DNA of 64,000 nucleotides from Aquimarina atlantica (GTDB lineage: Bacteria > Bacteroidota > Bacteroidia > Flavobacteriales > Flavobacteriaceae): assembly GCF_000626715.1 (NCBI RefSeq), contig NZ_AQRA01000001.1, positions 248,001 through 312,000 on the forward strand, read 5' to 3'. Shown one piece after another: positions 53,593-63,634 of the stretch. Position 1 is the stretch's first letter. Every line of letters begins with the position of its first letter. The position numbers and the translations under genes were made by a program. The notes beneath the pieces are model-generated. The model was given only the letters and a program-made list of their open reading frames with translations. It did no database searches and was not told the DNA's origin.

Positions 53593-53619
53593 GGTCATTA
53601 TATAATATAATGGCCTCTT
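53593..53619 (+). terminator. terminator hairpin after the peptide gene
   Basis: GGTCATTAT (53593-53601) pairs with ATAATGGCC (53607-53615), one G-T wobble, loop ATAAT, followed by TCTTTT. It lies 28 bp after the stop codon of the peptide gene, which supports that gene being expressed. Confidence 0.75.
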
Positions 53620-53676
53620 TTATATGTATAAAATTCAATTCTCGAATTAGTTGAATGAAATGATGTGAAAATAAAT

Positions 53677-54051
53677 TTAGGGAATAACATCCAGCACATT
53701 AATTTTAGCAATAGAATCACAATTTTCGATAAGCATATTAACATTTTTTTCTTTAACAGTTCCTTCAATAAAATAGGTTTTGCAAGAATCTAGTTTAGTA
53801 TTGCTTTTAGAAAAAATCACATCCCCATTTGTTAGTAAAAAAGAAACATCTGCAGTATCTATTTCGTATTTCATCATATTACTTGAAGCTTGTTCTGAAA
53901 AAGCTTTTTTCTTTATTCTAATATTTTTTAGTACTCTGGCCGAAGGACCATAGTCACAAGAAGCTTTTTTTCCGCCAAGAAAGAAAAATAAAAGAATAAG
54001 TCCAATGGCAAACCCGCCTAAGTAGTAAAATAATCGTTGTGCTAATTTCAT
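53677..54051 (-). CDS. membrane-anchored protein, DUF4258-like
   Basis: 124 residues: one N-terminal membrane helix (LGGFAIGLILLFFFLGG) followed by SCDYGPSARVLKNIRIKKK and a soluble domain. I recall such flavobacterial proteins being assigned to DUF4258; the function is unknown. It is downstream of ald on the same strand with a 100-bp gap. It probably faces the periplasm or cytoplasm from a single anchor; topology cannot be fixed from sequence. Confidence 0.72.
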   Translation of the reverse strand: MKLAQRLFYYLGGFAIGLILLFFFLGGKKASCDYGPSARVLKNIRIKKKAFSEQASSNMMKYEIDTADVSFLLTNGDVIFSKSNTKLDSCKTYFIEGTVKEKNVNMLIENCDSIAKINVLDVIP

Positions 54052-54151
54052 AAATAGAATGCAATATTATGACGCCAAAAGTAAGCAAAGTTTTAAAAAA
54101 TCATACGCTTAGCGATACAAAGTTTACTATAAAAAGAGTAATGCAATACTA

Positions 54152-55354
54152 CTATAAAATGAGCAAGTTTATATCCCTATAAGAAAGGTCAAACCAATCA
54201 GCTATAGGTTTGCTGGTCAAAATCCCATGATAAAAATACAATCCATTTTTAAGCCCACGATCAAAACGCACAGCATTTTCTATTCCTCCTTCATCACCAA
54301 TTTGCAATAGATAAGGTGTGAAAATATTACTTATCGATAATGAAGATGTTCTGGCATATCGAGAAGGGATGTTAGGAACACAATAATGTATGATCCCATG
54401 TTTTTCAAAAGTGGGATGGTCATGAGAAGTAACTTCGCTTGTTTCAAAACATCCTCCCATATCTATACTAACATCAATGATTACAGCTCCAGGTTTCATA
54501 CGCTCTACCATGGTTTCAGTAACTATAATCGGTGCACGATTTTTTCCTCTTACGGCACCAATTACAACATCGCAACGACGTAGCGCTTTTAATAAATTTT
54601 TTGGCTGGATAGTAGATGTGTATAAAGGGCGTCCTACATTGGTTTGTATACAGCGAAGTTTGGTAATAGAATTGTCAAAGACCTTTACGTTTGCACCTAA
54701 CCCAATAGCCGAACGTGCAGCAAATTCACCAACTGTACCAGCACCAAGAATAACAACTTCTACGGGGGGGACACCACTAATATTACCCATCATTAATCCC
54801 GAACCCATAGTTGTAGCACTACTCATTAATTCTGAAGCAATGAGTACAGCTGCTGTTCCTGCAATTTCACTAAGCGCTCTTACAGCAGGATAGGCGCCAT
54901 CCATATCTCGAATAAACTCAAAACCAAGAGCTGTGATTCTCTTTTTGGCAAGTCCCTGAAAATATTCTTTAGACTGTGTTTTAAGCTGTAAAGCAGAAAT
55001 TAATACAGTTTGAGGGTTGATATATTCGAGCTCCTCTAAAGAAGGGGGCTCTACTTTTAAAATGATAGGGCACCCAAAAACTTTTCTCTTATCATTAGTG
55101 ATTTCTGCACCTGCCTCACTATAATCTCTATCAGTAAAACTTGCTCCAATACCAGCATTGGTTTCTAATAAAACTCGATGACCATGTGCTGTTAATGCAG
55201 CTACAGCATCTGGTGTAAGACATACTCGCTTTTCTTGATAGTGAGTTTCTTTAGGGATACCAATAAAAAGCTTTCCTTTTTTGCGGGCTACTTCTATCAT
55301 TTCTTCCTGCGGTAGCAGCTGCTCTTTGGTAAAAGGAGATTTTGGTGTACTCAT
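54152..55354 (-). CDS. ald: alanine dehydrogenase
   Basis: NAD-dependent L-alanine/pyruvate interconversion. The 400 residues show the family blocks GIPKETHYQEKRVCLTPDAV, VEPPSLEELEY, the Rossmann motif VVILGAGTVGEFAARSAIG and VIIDVSIDMGGCFETSE. There is an N-terminal extension of about 30 residues before the conserved GIPKE block. It also resembles NAD(P) transhydrogenase alpha, but the length and blocks fit ald better. It is followed upstream by tsaE and porX on the same strand. Confidence 0.92.
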   Translation of the reverse strand: MSTPKSPFTKEQLLPQEEMIEVARKKGKLFIGIPKETHYQEKRVCLTPDAVAALTAHGHRVLLETNAGIGASFTDRDYSEAGAEITNDKRKVFGCPIILKVEPPSLEELEYINPQTVLISALQLKTQSKEYFQGLAKKRITALGFEFIRDMDGAYPAVRALSEIAGTAAVLIASELMSSATTMGSGLMMGNISGVPPVEVVILGAGTVGEFAARSAIGLGANVKVFDNSITKLRCIQTNVGRPLYTSTIQPKNLLKALRRCDVVIGAVRGKNRAPIIVTETMVERMKPGAVIIDVSIDMGGCFETSEVTSHDHPTFEKHGIIHYCVPNIPSRYARTSSLSISNIFTPYLLQIGDEGGIENAVRFDRGLKNGLYFYHGILTSKPIADWFDLSYRDINLLIL

Positions 55355-55449
55355 TTGTGTGAAATTCTGTATCTCAAATTACGAATAAAAATGCCAAGAA
55401 AACAAATAGGATTAATTATTTGATAGTATTACTTTGATTATCAGTATTT

Positions 55450-55851
55450 CTAAAATGAAAGAATCCGCTTTTCATTATCAAGTAAATTAATAGTAATGTT
55501 AATACTATTTTCAGGTAATAATCCTGAAACTTTTTCGGGCCATTCTATAAATATCCATGCATCAGAGTCTAAATATTCTTCAAACCCTATTTGATATGCT
55601 TCTTCTTCTTCTTTTATTCTATAAAAATCAAAATGATATATTATTCCATCATTGCTTTCATATTCGTTTACCAAAGAGTAAGTAGGGCTAGAAATGATAT
55701 CTTCTACCCCTAAGTGTTTACATATTTCTTTTATTAACGTGGTTTTACCAACCCCCATCCTGGCATTAAAGAGAATTATTTTACCAGCTACATTTGATAT
55801 TATTTTTTCTGCCACATCAGGAAGGTCCTGCAAGGTATATTCTATTGTCAT
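55450..55851 (-). CDS. tsaE: tRNA threonylcarbamoyladenosine biosynthesis ATPase TsaE
   Basis: Small ATPase needed, with TsaB and TsaD, for the t6A modification of tRNAs reading ANN codons. The 133 residues have a Walker A-like ARMGVGKTT (30-38), in which the first Gly is replaced by Ala, plus SSPTYSLVNEYE, YHFDFYRI and FIEWPEK, which are family landmarks. The gene ends 95 bp before ald and its start is 42 bp downstream of the porX stop. Confidence 0.93.
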   Translation of the reverse strand: MTIEYTLQDLPDVAEKIISNVAGKIILFNARMGVGKTTLIKEICKHLGVEDIISSPTYSLVNEYESNDGIIYHFDFYRIKEEEEAYQIGFEEYLDSDAWIFIEWPEKVSGLLPENSINITINLLDNEKRILSF

Positions 55852-55893
55852 TTTTCTAATTCTATATTCTAATAAGAATACTACAAAAATTGG

Positions 55894-57444
55894 TTATCTA
55901 GGGTTTAATACTATAAAAGGAATGATCATTTCTTCTAAAGATACTCCACCATGTTGGTATGTATTTCTATAATAACTAACATAATGATTATAGTTATTAG
56001 GGTAGGCAAAGAAATAATCTCCTTTTGCAAAAATAAAAGAACTGCTCATATTTATTGATGGCAAATGTACCGCTTTTGGGTTTGTGGCTTCCAAAACCTC
56101 CTTCCTTTCATACGTAAGACTTTTTCCTGTCTTATATCGTAGATTAAGACTAGTGTTTTTATCACCTATCACCTTAGAAGGGTTTTTTACATTTATTGTA
56201 CCGTGATCTGTAGTTAACAATAGTTTAAACCCAAGTTGTTGCGCTTGCTGAATCATTTCTAGTAAAGGAGAATTTTTGAACCAACTCTGAGTCAATGATC
56301 TGTATGATTTGTCATTTGAGGCAAGTTCCTTGATAACTTCCATTTCTGTCTTGCTATGAGAAAGCATATCCACAAAATTATACACTACAACTGTTAAATC
56401 GTTGTCTTTTAATCCTTTAAAATTTGCGGCTAAGGTTTTTCCAGATTTTTCGTTAGTGATTTTATAATATTCATGCTTGATATCCATGCCTAATCGCTGT
56501 AATTGTGCGGTTAGAAATTCATTTTCATTCATATTTTTCCCTCCTTCATCTGTGTCATCTAACCAGAGATCAGGATGCATTTTTTTCATCTCAGAAGGCA
56601 TAAGTCCCGAAAAAATAGAATTCCTGGCGTATTGTGTTGCCGTTGGAAGAATACTATAGTATGAAACTTCTTGTTCTTTTTTATAATAATTATTTATAAT
56701 AGGTTCAAAAGCTTTCCATTGATCATATCGCAGATTATCAATTACTACTAAAAGAGTAGGTTGATTTTTACTAATTTCGGGCACTACTTTTTCTCTAAAC
56801 AAAGTGTGTGACATCACCGGGGCTTCCTTGTTTTTGTCAAACCAATAGGGATAGTTTTTGTCAATAAATTTGCAGAATTGAGAATTTGCCTCTACTTTTT
56901 GTGATTCTAAAATCTCAAACATCCCCGTATCTTCAATATTCTCTAATTGTAATTCCCAATAAATTAGTCTTTGATACAGATCAGACCATTCTTCGCATGA
57001 ATTTACCATAGCCATATCCATAGCTATTTTTCTAAATTCTTGTTGATAGTTAGCTGTAGTTTTTTCTGAAACCAAACGGGAATTATCCAGGTTTTTCTTT
57101 AAACTTAAAAGTATTTGATTAGGGTTAACAGGCTTAATTAAATAATCGGCAATCTTACTACCAATTGCTTCTTCCATGATGTATTCCTCTTCACTTTTGG
57201 TTATCATTACTACAGGAATACTATCTTCTTTTTCCTTAATTTCTGATAATGTTTCTATTCCAGAAAGACCAGGCATGTTTTCATCCAAAAAAATGATGTC
57301 AAAATTATCATCATCTATTATGTCTAAGGCTTCAGTTCCACTTTGACACTTGGTTACATCATAGTTTTTTTGTTCCAAAAATAGTATATGTGGTTTAAGC
57401 AAATCAATTTCATCATCTACCCAAAGTATCTTTATTTTACTCAT
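55894..57444 (-). CDS. porX: PorX-type response regulator with PglZ domain
   Basis: 516-residue T9SS regulator. An N-terminal receiver domain (about 4-120) carries the phospho-acceptor Asp54 in FLDENMPG and a Lys in YLIKPVNP; a central helical linker and a C-terminal alkaline-phosphatase-like PglZ domain (about 200-516; VVIDNLRYDQW, LTTDHGTIN) follow. PorX works with PorY and sigma factors to control T9SS genes, and its PglZ part hydrolyses phosphodiester or oligonucleotide substrates in other species. The ATG at 57444 is used; a TTG one codon earlier is in frame. It is divergent from the HD-domain gene. Confidence 0.93.
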   Translation of the reverse strand: MSKIKILWVDDEIDLLKPHILFLEQKNYDVTKCQSGTEALDIIDDDNFDIIFLDENMPGLSGIETLSEIKEKEDSIPVVMITKSEEEYIMEEAIGSKIADYLIKPVNPNQILLSLKKNLDNSRLVSEKTTANYQQEFRKIAMDMAMVNSCEEWSDLYQRLIYWELQLENIEDTGMFEILESQKVEANSQFCKFIDKNYPYWFDKNKEAPVMSHTLFREKVVPEISKNQPTLLVVIDNLRYDQWKAFEPIINNYYKKEQEVSYYSILPTATQYARNSIFSGLMPSEMKKMHPDLWLDDTDEGGKNMNENEFLTAQLQRLGMDIKHEYYKITNEKSGKTLAANFKGLKDNDLTVVVYNFVDMLSHSKTEMEVIKELASNDKSYRSLTQSWFKNSPLLEMIQQAQQLGFKLLLTTDHGTINVKNPSKVIGDKNTSLNLRYKTGKSLTYERKEVLEATNPKAVHLPSINMSSSFIFAKGDYFFAYPNNYNHYVSYYRNTYQHGGVSLEEMIIPFIVLNPR

Positions 57445-57559
57445 CAAATTTTATTTTTTTTATTTATAAACTTAATATATAGCCTATTTATTCACATTAC
57501 TAAGAAAACTTTAATAATTTAAATTCATTTTGAAATGTTTTATATGCCTAGCATATATG

Positions 57560-57567
57560 TATATTTG
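57560..57567 (+). promoter_or_regulatory. TATATTTG box before the HD-domain gene
   Basis: TATATTTG matches the flavobacterial -7 box. It lies inside the longer open frame that begins at 57530, so it supports the downstream ATG (57584) as the true start. The nearest TTG (57530-57532) is 27 nt away, longer than the usual spacer. Confidence 0.42.
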
Positions 57568-57583
57568 CTTCCGTAAATGTAAG

Positions 57584-58819
57584 ATGAACTTGAAAAAAAG
57601 AAATAAGCTTAAAATATTAAACGACCCAATTTACGGTTTTATTACGATACCCAATGAACTAATTTTCGATCTTATCGAACATAAGTATTTTCAGAGGTTA
57701 CGTCGTATATCTCAGATGGGACTCTCATATTTGGTATATCCGGGAGCACATCATACTAGATTTCATCATGCTTTGGGATGTATGCATCTTATGCAAAAAG
57801 CGGTGAGAGTTCTTAGTTTTAAGGGGGTTAGCATTTCTGAAGAGGAAGAAGAAGCCCTTTATGTAGCAATCTTATTACATGATATAGGGCATGGTCCTTT
57901 TTCTCATGCAATGGAGCATAGTATCGTAAATGAGGTAAATCATGAGTCTATTTCTCTTATGTTTATGGAGAAGATTAATGAAGAATTTAACGGTAGTTTA
58001 ACGTTGGCAATTCAGATTTTTAAAGGAGAATACCACCGTAATTTTTTACATCAGTTGATTTCGAGCCAATTAGATATGGATCGTTTGGACTATCTGAAAC
58101 GCGATAGTTTTTACACAGGTGTAGCCGAAGGAAATATCAATAGTGAACGTTTAATTACCATGCTTACTGTTGTTAATGATGAATTGGTAGTAGAAGAAAA
58201 AGGGATTTATTCTGTAGAAAAATTTTTATTGGCAAGACGTTTGATGTATTGGCAGGTATATCTTCATAAAACAAGTTTGGTAGCAGAGAATTTATTGATT
58301 AGAGTATTGAAAAGAGCTAAAGAATTAGTAGAGAAGGGGACAGAGCTAAAAGCTAGTGAAGCATTAACATTTTTTCTCGAAAATAAGATAACAGCAGAAA
58401 ATTTTACTACAGAAGTTTTAGAAACATTTTCTAGATTAGACGATTACGATATTATTTCGGCAATGAAAGAATGGTCTCGTTCAGAAGATTTTGTTTTAAG
58501 TATGTTATCTTCAATGATTATTGATAGAGATCTTTTAAAAATAAAAATAAAAAAGAAACCTTTTCAGAGCCATAAAAAAGAAAATCATATCGAAAAATTT
58601 AAGAAACAATATAAAATTTCTGATGAAGAAGCTCGTTATTTTATTTTTGAAGGGACTATTTCTAACCAGGCCTACCACCTTAATAAGCAGAATATAAATA
58701 TTTTATATAAATCAAGAAAAATTGTTGATGTAGTTAAAGCTACAGATGAGTTTAATCTTGAAGCCCTATCAAAACCGGTAACCAAATATTTTATGTGCTA
58801 TCCAAAGCACAAACATTAA
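57584..58819 (+). CDS. HD-domain phosphohydrolase (dNTPase-like)
   Basis: 411-residue HD superfamily enzyme related to YwfO/SAMHD1-type deoxynucleotide triphosphohydrolases. Metal-binding motifs: HHTRFHHALG (H...), HDIGHGPFSH (HD) and a late D in LDMDRLDYLKRD. It may hydrolyse dNTPs to deoxynucleosides; the exact substrate is not settled. The upstream TTG at 57530 would add 18 residues without homology and is rejected. It is 24 bp ahead of lpxD in the same direction. Confidence 0.9.
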   Translation: MNLKKRNKLKILNDPIYGFITIPNELIFDLIEHKYFQRLRRISQMGLSYLVYPGAHHTRFHHALGCMHLMQKAVRVLSFKGVSISEEEEEALYVAILLHDIGHGPFSHAMEHSIVNEVNHESISLMFMEKINEEFNGSLTLAIQIFKGEYHRNFLHQLISSQLDMDRLDYLKRDSFYTGVAEGNINSERLITMLTVVNDELVVEEKGIYSVEKFLLARRLMYWQVYLHKTSLVAENLLIRVLKRAKELVEKGTELKASEALTFFLENKITAENFTTEVLETFSRLDDYDIISAMKEWSRSEDFVLSMLSSMIIDRDLLKIKIKKKPFQSHKKENHIEKFKKQYKISDEEARYFIFEGTISNQAYHLNKQNINILYKSRKIVDVVKATDEFNLEALSKPVTKYFMCYPKHKH

Positions 58820-58843
58820 CACATTTTTTATACTTTTGCTAGA

Positions 58844-59872
58844 ATGATTTTTACAGCCACACAAATTGCGGGTATTTTGAACGGAGAAATCGAAGGAGAT
58901 GAAACCGTCGAAGTATCTAAACTAGCTAAAATTGAAGAAGGAACTAAAGGTTCATTAACCTTTTTGTCAAATCCTAAATACACCCAATATATCTATTCTA
59001 CTGATGCATCAATAACTATCGTAGATAAAAACTTTGAGGCAGAGTCTACAATTAAAACAACTCTTATTAGAGTAGATGATGCATATAAAGCTTTTTCTCA
59101 ACTGCTTGAGTATTATAATATGGTAAAGATGAATAAGGCAGGGATAGAACAACCAAGTTTTATTTCTGAAACAGCATCTTTTGGAGAAAATATTTATTTC
59201 GGAGCATTTTCATATATAGGAGATAATGTTAAAATTGGCGAAAATGCTAAGATCTTTCCTAATGTATATATAGGAGACAATGTAACCATTGGTGATAATG
59301 CAATTGTTTTTGCCGGTGCAAAAATATATTCAGAAACCATAATCGGAAATAATTGTGTAATTCATAGTGGAGCTATAGTAGGAGCCGATGGTTTTGGATT
59401 TACACCTAATGAAAAGGGAGAGTATAGTAAAGTGCCTCAAACTGGTAATGTTATCATAGAAAATAATGTTGATGTAGGAGCAGGTACAACTATTGATAGA
59501 GCTACGCTAGGGTCTACAATCATACGTACAGGAGTAAAACTAGATAATCAAATACAAATTGCTCATAATGTAGAAATAGGAGAGCATACAGCAATTGCCG
59601 CCCAGACAGGAATTGCAGGATCTACCAAGATAGGTAAACATTGTCTTATTGGTGGGCAAGTTGGTATTGCAGGACATCTTGTTATAGGTAATAATGTAAA
59701 AATACAAGCACAATCAGGTATAGGAAGAAATATAAAAGACGGAGAAGCTATTCAAGGATCCCCTGCTTTAGGATACTCTGACTTTAATAAATCTTATGTG
59801 CATTTTAAAAATCTTCCCAAAATTGTGGATAGAGTATACAAACTAGAGAAAAAGATAAACAATAATGAGTGA
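58844..59872 (+). CDS. lpxD: UDP-3-O-(3-hydroxymyristoyl)glucosamine N-acyltransferase
   Basis: Third step of lipid A synthesis: adds the second acyl chain to UDP-3-O-acylglucosamine. The 342 residues have an N-terminal uridine-binding domain and a left-handed beta-helix of hexapeptide repeats ([14 protein letters not shown] and so on), with the probable catalytic His in [10 protein letters not shown]. It opens the lpx cluster and overlaps the LpxC/FabZ gene by 8 bp, so the two are translationally coupled. Confidence 0.96.
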   Translation: MIFTATQIAGILNGEIEGDETVEVSKLAKIEEGTKGSLTFLSNPKYTQYIYSTDASITIVDKNFEAESTIKTTLIRVDDAYKAFSQLLEYYNMVKMNKAGIEQPSFISETASFGENIYFGAFSYIGDNVKIGENAKIFPNVYIGDNVTIGDNAIVFAGAKIYSETIIGNNCVIHSGAIVGADGFGFTPNEKGEYSKVPQTGNVIIENNVDVGAGTTIDRATLGSTIIRTGVKLDNQIQIAHNVEIGEHTAIAAQTGIAGSTKIGKHCLIGGQVGIAGHLVIGNNVKIQAQSGIGRNIKDGEAIQGSPALGYSDFNKSYVHFKNLPKIVDRVYKLEKKINNNE

Positions 59873-61268
59873 TATTGTCGTAGGAAAACAAAGAACCATT
59901 AAAAAGGAAATAAAGCTTACAGGTGTAGGCTTACATACCGGAAAAGAAGTGACCTTAACTTTTAAACCGGCACCAGAGAATCATGGCTACGCATTTTGTA
60001 GAATTGATCTTGAAGGCAATCCAATTATTGAAGCTGATGCTAACTATGTTGTAAATACGCAACGAGGTACAAATCTAGAGAAAAACGGGGTTAGTATTCA
60101 AACATCAGAACATGTGCTTGCAGCTTGTGTTGGATTAGAAATCGATAATCTTTTGATAGAATTAAACGCATCAGAACCTCCGATTATGGATGGTTCTAGT
60201 AAGTTTTTTATCGAAGCTCTGGAGCAAGCAGGAATTGTAGAACAAGAAGCAGAAAGAGAAGAATATATTGTAAAAGATGTAATTTCTTATGTAGACGAAG
60301 AATCTGGTAGTGAGATTATTGTAATGCCATCTGATGAATATCAAGTGACTACAATGGTAGATTTTGGAACCAAAGTATTAGGAACTCAAAATGCTTCTTT
60401 AAAACGTCTTTCGGATTTTAAAAAGGAAATAGCAGATGCCAGAACCTTTAGTTTTCTACACGAATTAGAAATGCTGTTAGAACATGGTCTGATTAAAGGA
60501 GGAGATTTAAATAATGCTATAGTGTATGTGGATAAAGAATTAAGCCCAAGCACAATGGAAAAACTTAAAGTAGCATTTGGAAAAGAATCTATCGCTATAA
60601 AACCCAATGGTATTTTGGATAATTTAACATTACATTATCCAAACGAAGCTGCACGCCATAAACTATTAGATGTTATAGGAGATATTGCTTTAATAGGAAC
60701 AAGGATTAGAGGAAAAATCATAGCTAATAAGCCTGGACATTATGTAAATACCCAGTTTGCTAAAAAGCTTTCGAAGATTATAAAAATTGAAAAGCGTAAT
60801 AAAGTCCCTCAATTTGATCTTTCTAAAGAACCTTTAATGGATATTAATAAGATCATGGGGATGCTTCCACATAGGCCTCCTTTCTTGTTAATAGACAGAA
60901 TTTTAGAAATGTCTGATAAACATGTGGTTGGTCTTAAGAATGTAACCATGAACGAGCCATTTTTTGTAGGGCATTTTCCGGGAGCACCAGTAATGCCAGG
61001 AGTGCTTCAGATCGAAGCTATGGCGCAGACAGGTGGGATTTTAGCATTGAGTACAGTACCCGATCCAGAGAATTATCTTACCTATTTCATGAAAATAGAT
61101 AAAGTAAAATTTAAACAGCAAGTATTGCCTGGCGATACTTTGATATTTAAATTAGAATTGATAACCCCCATTCGTCGTGGTATTTGTCATATGCAGGCTT
61201 TTGCCTATGCCAATGGTAAACTAGTTACCGAAGCAGAGCTTATGGCGCAAATTGTAAAATCAAAATAA
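59865..61268 (+). CDS. bifunctional LpxC/FabZ
   Basis: 467-residue fusion of UDP-3-O-acyl-GlcNAc deacetylase (LpxC, about 1-310) with 3-hydroxyacyl-ACP dehydratase (FabZ, about 325-467). LpxC metal ligands appear in TSEHVLAAC and [11 protein letters not shown], with a later HYVNTQFA. FabZ is seen in [13 protein letters not shown] and the active-site [20 protein letters not shown]. The fusion is common in Bacteroidota and couples lipid A and fatty-acid flux. It overlaps the lpxD end by 8 bp and is 12 bp from lpxA. Confidence 0.96.
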   Translation: MSDIVVGKQRTIKKEIKLTGVGLHTGKEVTLTFKPAPENHGYAFCRIDLEGNPIIEADANYVVNTQRGTNLEKNGVSIQTSEHVLAACVGLEIDNLLIELNASEPPIMDGSSKFFIEALEQAGIVEQEAEREEYIVKDVISYVDEESGSEIIVMPSDEYQVTTMVDFGTKVLGTQNASLKRLSDFKKEIADARTFSFLHELEMLLEHGLIKGGDLNNAIVYVDKELSPSTMEKLKVAFGKESIAIKPNGILDNLTLHYPNEAARHKLLDVIGDIALIGTRIRGKIIANKPGHYVNTQFAKKLSKIIKIEKRNKVPQFDLSKEPLMDINKIMGMLPHRPPFLLIDRILEMSDKHVVGLKNVTMNEPFFVGHFPGAPVMPGVLQIEAMAQTGGILALSTVPDPENYLTYFMKIDKVKFKQQVLPGDTLIFKLELITPIRRGICHMQAFAYANGKLVTEAELMAQIVKSK

Positions 61269-61280
61269 TCAATAAAATAG

Positions 61281-62063
61281 ATGAATCAACCATTAGCATA
61301 CGTTCATCCAGGAGCAAAAATTGCAAAAAATGTTGTAATAGAACCTTTTACAACCATACATAATAATGTGGTAATAGGAGAAGGAACCTGGATAGGTTCT
61401 AATGTTACTATTATGGAAGGAGCGCGCATAGGAAAAAACTGTAGTATTTTTCCTGGAGCTGTTATTTCTGCTACTCCTCAGGATAAAAAATTTAATGATG
61501 AAGATACTATAACCGAAATCGGAGATAATACTACGATTCGAGAGTGTGTTACCATTAATAGAGGGACAGCCGATAGAATGAAAACCAAAATTGGTAAAAA
61601 TTGTTGGATTATGGCGTATTGTCATATAGCGCATGATTGTGTTGTTGGCGATAATTGTATATTTTCTAATAATAGTACATTGGCTGGGCATATTAACGTT
61701 GGTGATTATGTTGTTTTAGCTGGTATGGCTGCAGTACAACAGTTTTGTAGTATTGGTAACCATGCATTTGTAACAGGAGGGTCATTAGTACGCAAAGATG
61801 TACCTCCGTTTGTTAAAGCAGCCAGAGAACCTCTATCCTATGTTGGAATTAACTCTATAGGTCTGCGTCGAAGAGGATTTACAACAGAAAAAATAAGAGA
61901 AATACAGAATATTTATCGAATTTTATATCAACAGAACTATAACAATACTCAGGCCGTTGCAATTATCGAAGCAGAAATGGAAGCAACACCAGAACGTGAT
62001 GAGGTTTTAGAGTTTATCAAGAACTCTCAGAGAGGAATTATGAAAGGATATTTTTCTAATTAA
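61281..62063 (+). CDS. lpxA: acyl-ACP-UDP-N-acetylglucosamine O-acyltransferase
   Basis: First step of lipid A synthesis. The 260 residues form a left-handed beta-helix with hexapeptide repeats and a C-terminal helical cap. The catalytic His lies in HIAHDCVVGDNC, and SATPQDKKFNDEDTITEIGD matches the UDP-GlcNAc side. It is third in lpxD-lpxC/fabZ-lpxA. Confidence 0.96.
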   Translation: MNQPLAYVHPGAKIAKNVVIEPFTTIHNNVVIGEGTWIGSNVTIMEGARIGKNCSIFPGAVISATPQDKKFNDEDTITEIGDNTTIRECVTINRGTADRMKTKIGKNCWIMAYCHIAHDCVVGDNCIFSNNSTLAGHINVGDYVVLAGMAAVQQFCSIGNHAFVTGGSLVRKDVPPFVKAAREPLSYVGINSIGLRRRGFTTEKIREIQNIYRILYQQNYNNTQAVAIIEAEMEATPERDEVLEFIKNSQRGIMKGYFSN

Positions 62064-62104
62064 GAAATTCGATACAGATAATAATCATAAGAAATTAAAG
62101 AATA

Positions 62105-62671
62105 ATGGCAAATACTAGTGATATCAGAAATGGATTGTGTATCAGATACAATCACGACATCTATAAAATTATTGAGTTTTTACACGTAAAACCTGGTAAA
62201 GGCCCTGCTTTTGTACGTACAAAACTAAAAAGCGTAACTACAGGAAAAGTGATTGATAATACATTTTCTGCAGGTCATAAAATTGATGATGTACGAGTAG
62301 AAACGCATAAATTTCAATATTTGTATGCCGAAGGTGATACTTTTCATTTTATGAATACCGAGGATTACAATCAAATTACATTACAAAAATCTAGTTTGGA
62401 TGCTCCTGGTTTATTAAAAGAAGGAGAAGTGGTAACCGTTATTATTAATTCTGAAGATCAAATGCCTCTTTCTGTAGAAATGCCTGCAAGTGTTATTCTT
62501 GAGGTAACAGCTACCGAGCCTGGTGTTAAAGGAAATACGGCTACCAATGCTACTAAACCCGCAACTGTAGAAACTGGTGCAGAAGTAATGGTGCCTCTTT
62601 TTATCAACGAAGGAGATAAAATTAAAGTTGAAACAGAAAAAGGGACGTATAAAGAAAGAATAAAAGAATAA
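62105..62671 (+). CDS. efp: translation elongation factor P
   Basis: 188-residue EF-P, which helps ribosomes through polyproline stretches. The N-terminal KOW-like domain carries the tip loop VKPGKGPAFVRTK with Lys32, the residue modified in other species. Two OB domains follow, with the C-terminal VPLFINEGDKIKVETEKGTY. It lies between lpxA and the second lpxD-like gene; this mixing with lipid A genes is common in Flavobacteriia. Confidence 0.97.
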   Translation: MANTSDIRNGLCIRYNHDIYKIIEFLHVKPGKGPAFVRTKLKSVTTGKVIDNTFSAGHKIDDVRVETHKFQYLYAEGDTFHFMNTEDYNQITLQKSSLDAPGLLKEGEVVTVIINSEDQMPLSVEMPASVILEVTATEPGVKGNTATNATKPATVETGAEVMVPLFINEGDKIKVETEKGTYKERIKE

Positions 62672-62695
62672 TATTTTATATCCCAAATTTTTATA

Positions 62696-63634
62696 ATGAA
62701 ATTTCCACAAGCGCATACCTTACAACAAATAGCTACTATTATATCGTCAGAGTATGTAGGAGACTCTAATTTCCCGGTTTTAGGGATGAATGAAATTCAT
62801 GTAGTTTCCGCGGGAGATATAGTTTTTGTTGATCACCCAAAGTATTACGATAAAGCATTACAAAGTGCTGCAACTGTAATTTTGATTAATAAAGAAGTAG
62901 AATGCCCAGAAGGTAAGGCACTCCTTATTTCTGATGACCCTTTTAGAGATTTTAATATACTTACAACATATTTTAAACCCTTCAAAAAAGCAGATTCCTT
63001 AATTTCAGAAACCGCTAAAATTGGTAAAAATACGATCATACAACCCGGTAGTTTTATCGGAAATAATGTGAGTATTGGTGATAATTGTATTATTCATGCC
63101 AATGTGAGTATTTATGATAACACTAGTATTGGTAATAATGTTACTATACATGCTGGGACTATTTTAGGAACCGATGCTTTCTATTATCAAAAAAGACCTC
63201 ATGGATTTGATAAATTAATTTCTGGCGGACGTGTAGTAATAGAAGATAATGTAGATTTAGGGTCGTCCTGCACCATAGATAAAGGAGTTACAGGAGATAC
63301 TATTATAAAAGAAGGAACCAAAATAGATAACCAGGTACATGTTGGTCATGATACTGTAATAGGCAAAAAGTGCTTGATCGCTTCTCAAGTAGGAATTTCG
63401 GGTTGTGTTGTTATTGAAGATGAAGTGACGATCTGGGGACAAGTTGGTATTACTAGCGCTATTACTATTGGTAGCAAAGCCATTATTTCTGCGCAATCAG
63501 GAGTGAGTAAATCATTAGAAGCCAATAAAAGTTATTTTGGAACTCCTGCAGATGATTTTAGGAAAAAATATAAGGAGATCGCGTCAATACGACAAATCCC
63601 TGATTTAATAGATAAATTGAAAAAAAATGAATAA
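62696..63634 (+). CDS. second LpxD-like acyltransferase
   Basis: 312 residues with the same architecture as lpxD: an N-terminal uridine-binding-like domain and hexapeptide repeats (IGDNCIIHANVSIYDNTSIG), including a His in VHVGHDTVIGKK aligned with the LpxD catalytic histidine. It is shorter than the upstream lpxD and clearly diverged. It may acylate another sugar or share in lipid A remodelling (inference). It lies 24 bp after efp and overlaps the following NTF2-like gene by 8 bp. Confidence 0.88.
   Translation: MKFPQAHTLQQIATIISSEYVGDSNFPVLGMNEIHVVSAGDIVFVDHPKYYDKALQSAATVILINKEVECPEGKALLISDDPFRDFNILTTYFKPFKKADSLISETAKIGKNTIIQPGSFIGNNVSIGDNCIIHANVSIYDNTSIGNNVTIHAGTILGTDAFYYQKRPHGFDKLISGGRVVIEDNVDLGSSCTIDKGVTGDTIIKEGTKIDNQVHVGHDTVIGKKCLIASQVGISGCVVIEDEVTIWGQVGITSAITIGSKAIISAQSGVSKSLEANKSYFGTPADDFRKKYKEIASIRQIPDLIDKLKKNE

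Noticed and set aside
54477..54893. 138-codon open frame antisense to ald
   Set aside because: It overlaps the conserved Rossmann region of ald; it is a shadow of that gene's codon pattern.
61293..61691. 132-codon open frame antisense to lpxA
   Set aside because: It lies wholly inside lpxA and its product has a low-complexity composition produced by the hexapeptide repeats read backwards. There is no independent evidence of expression.
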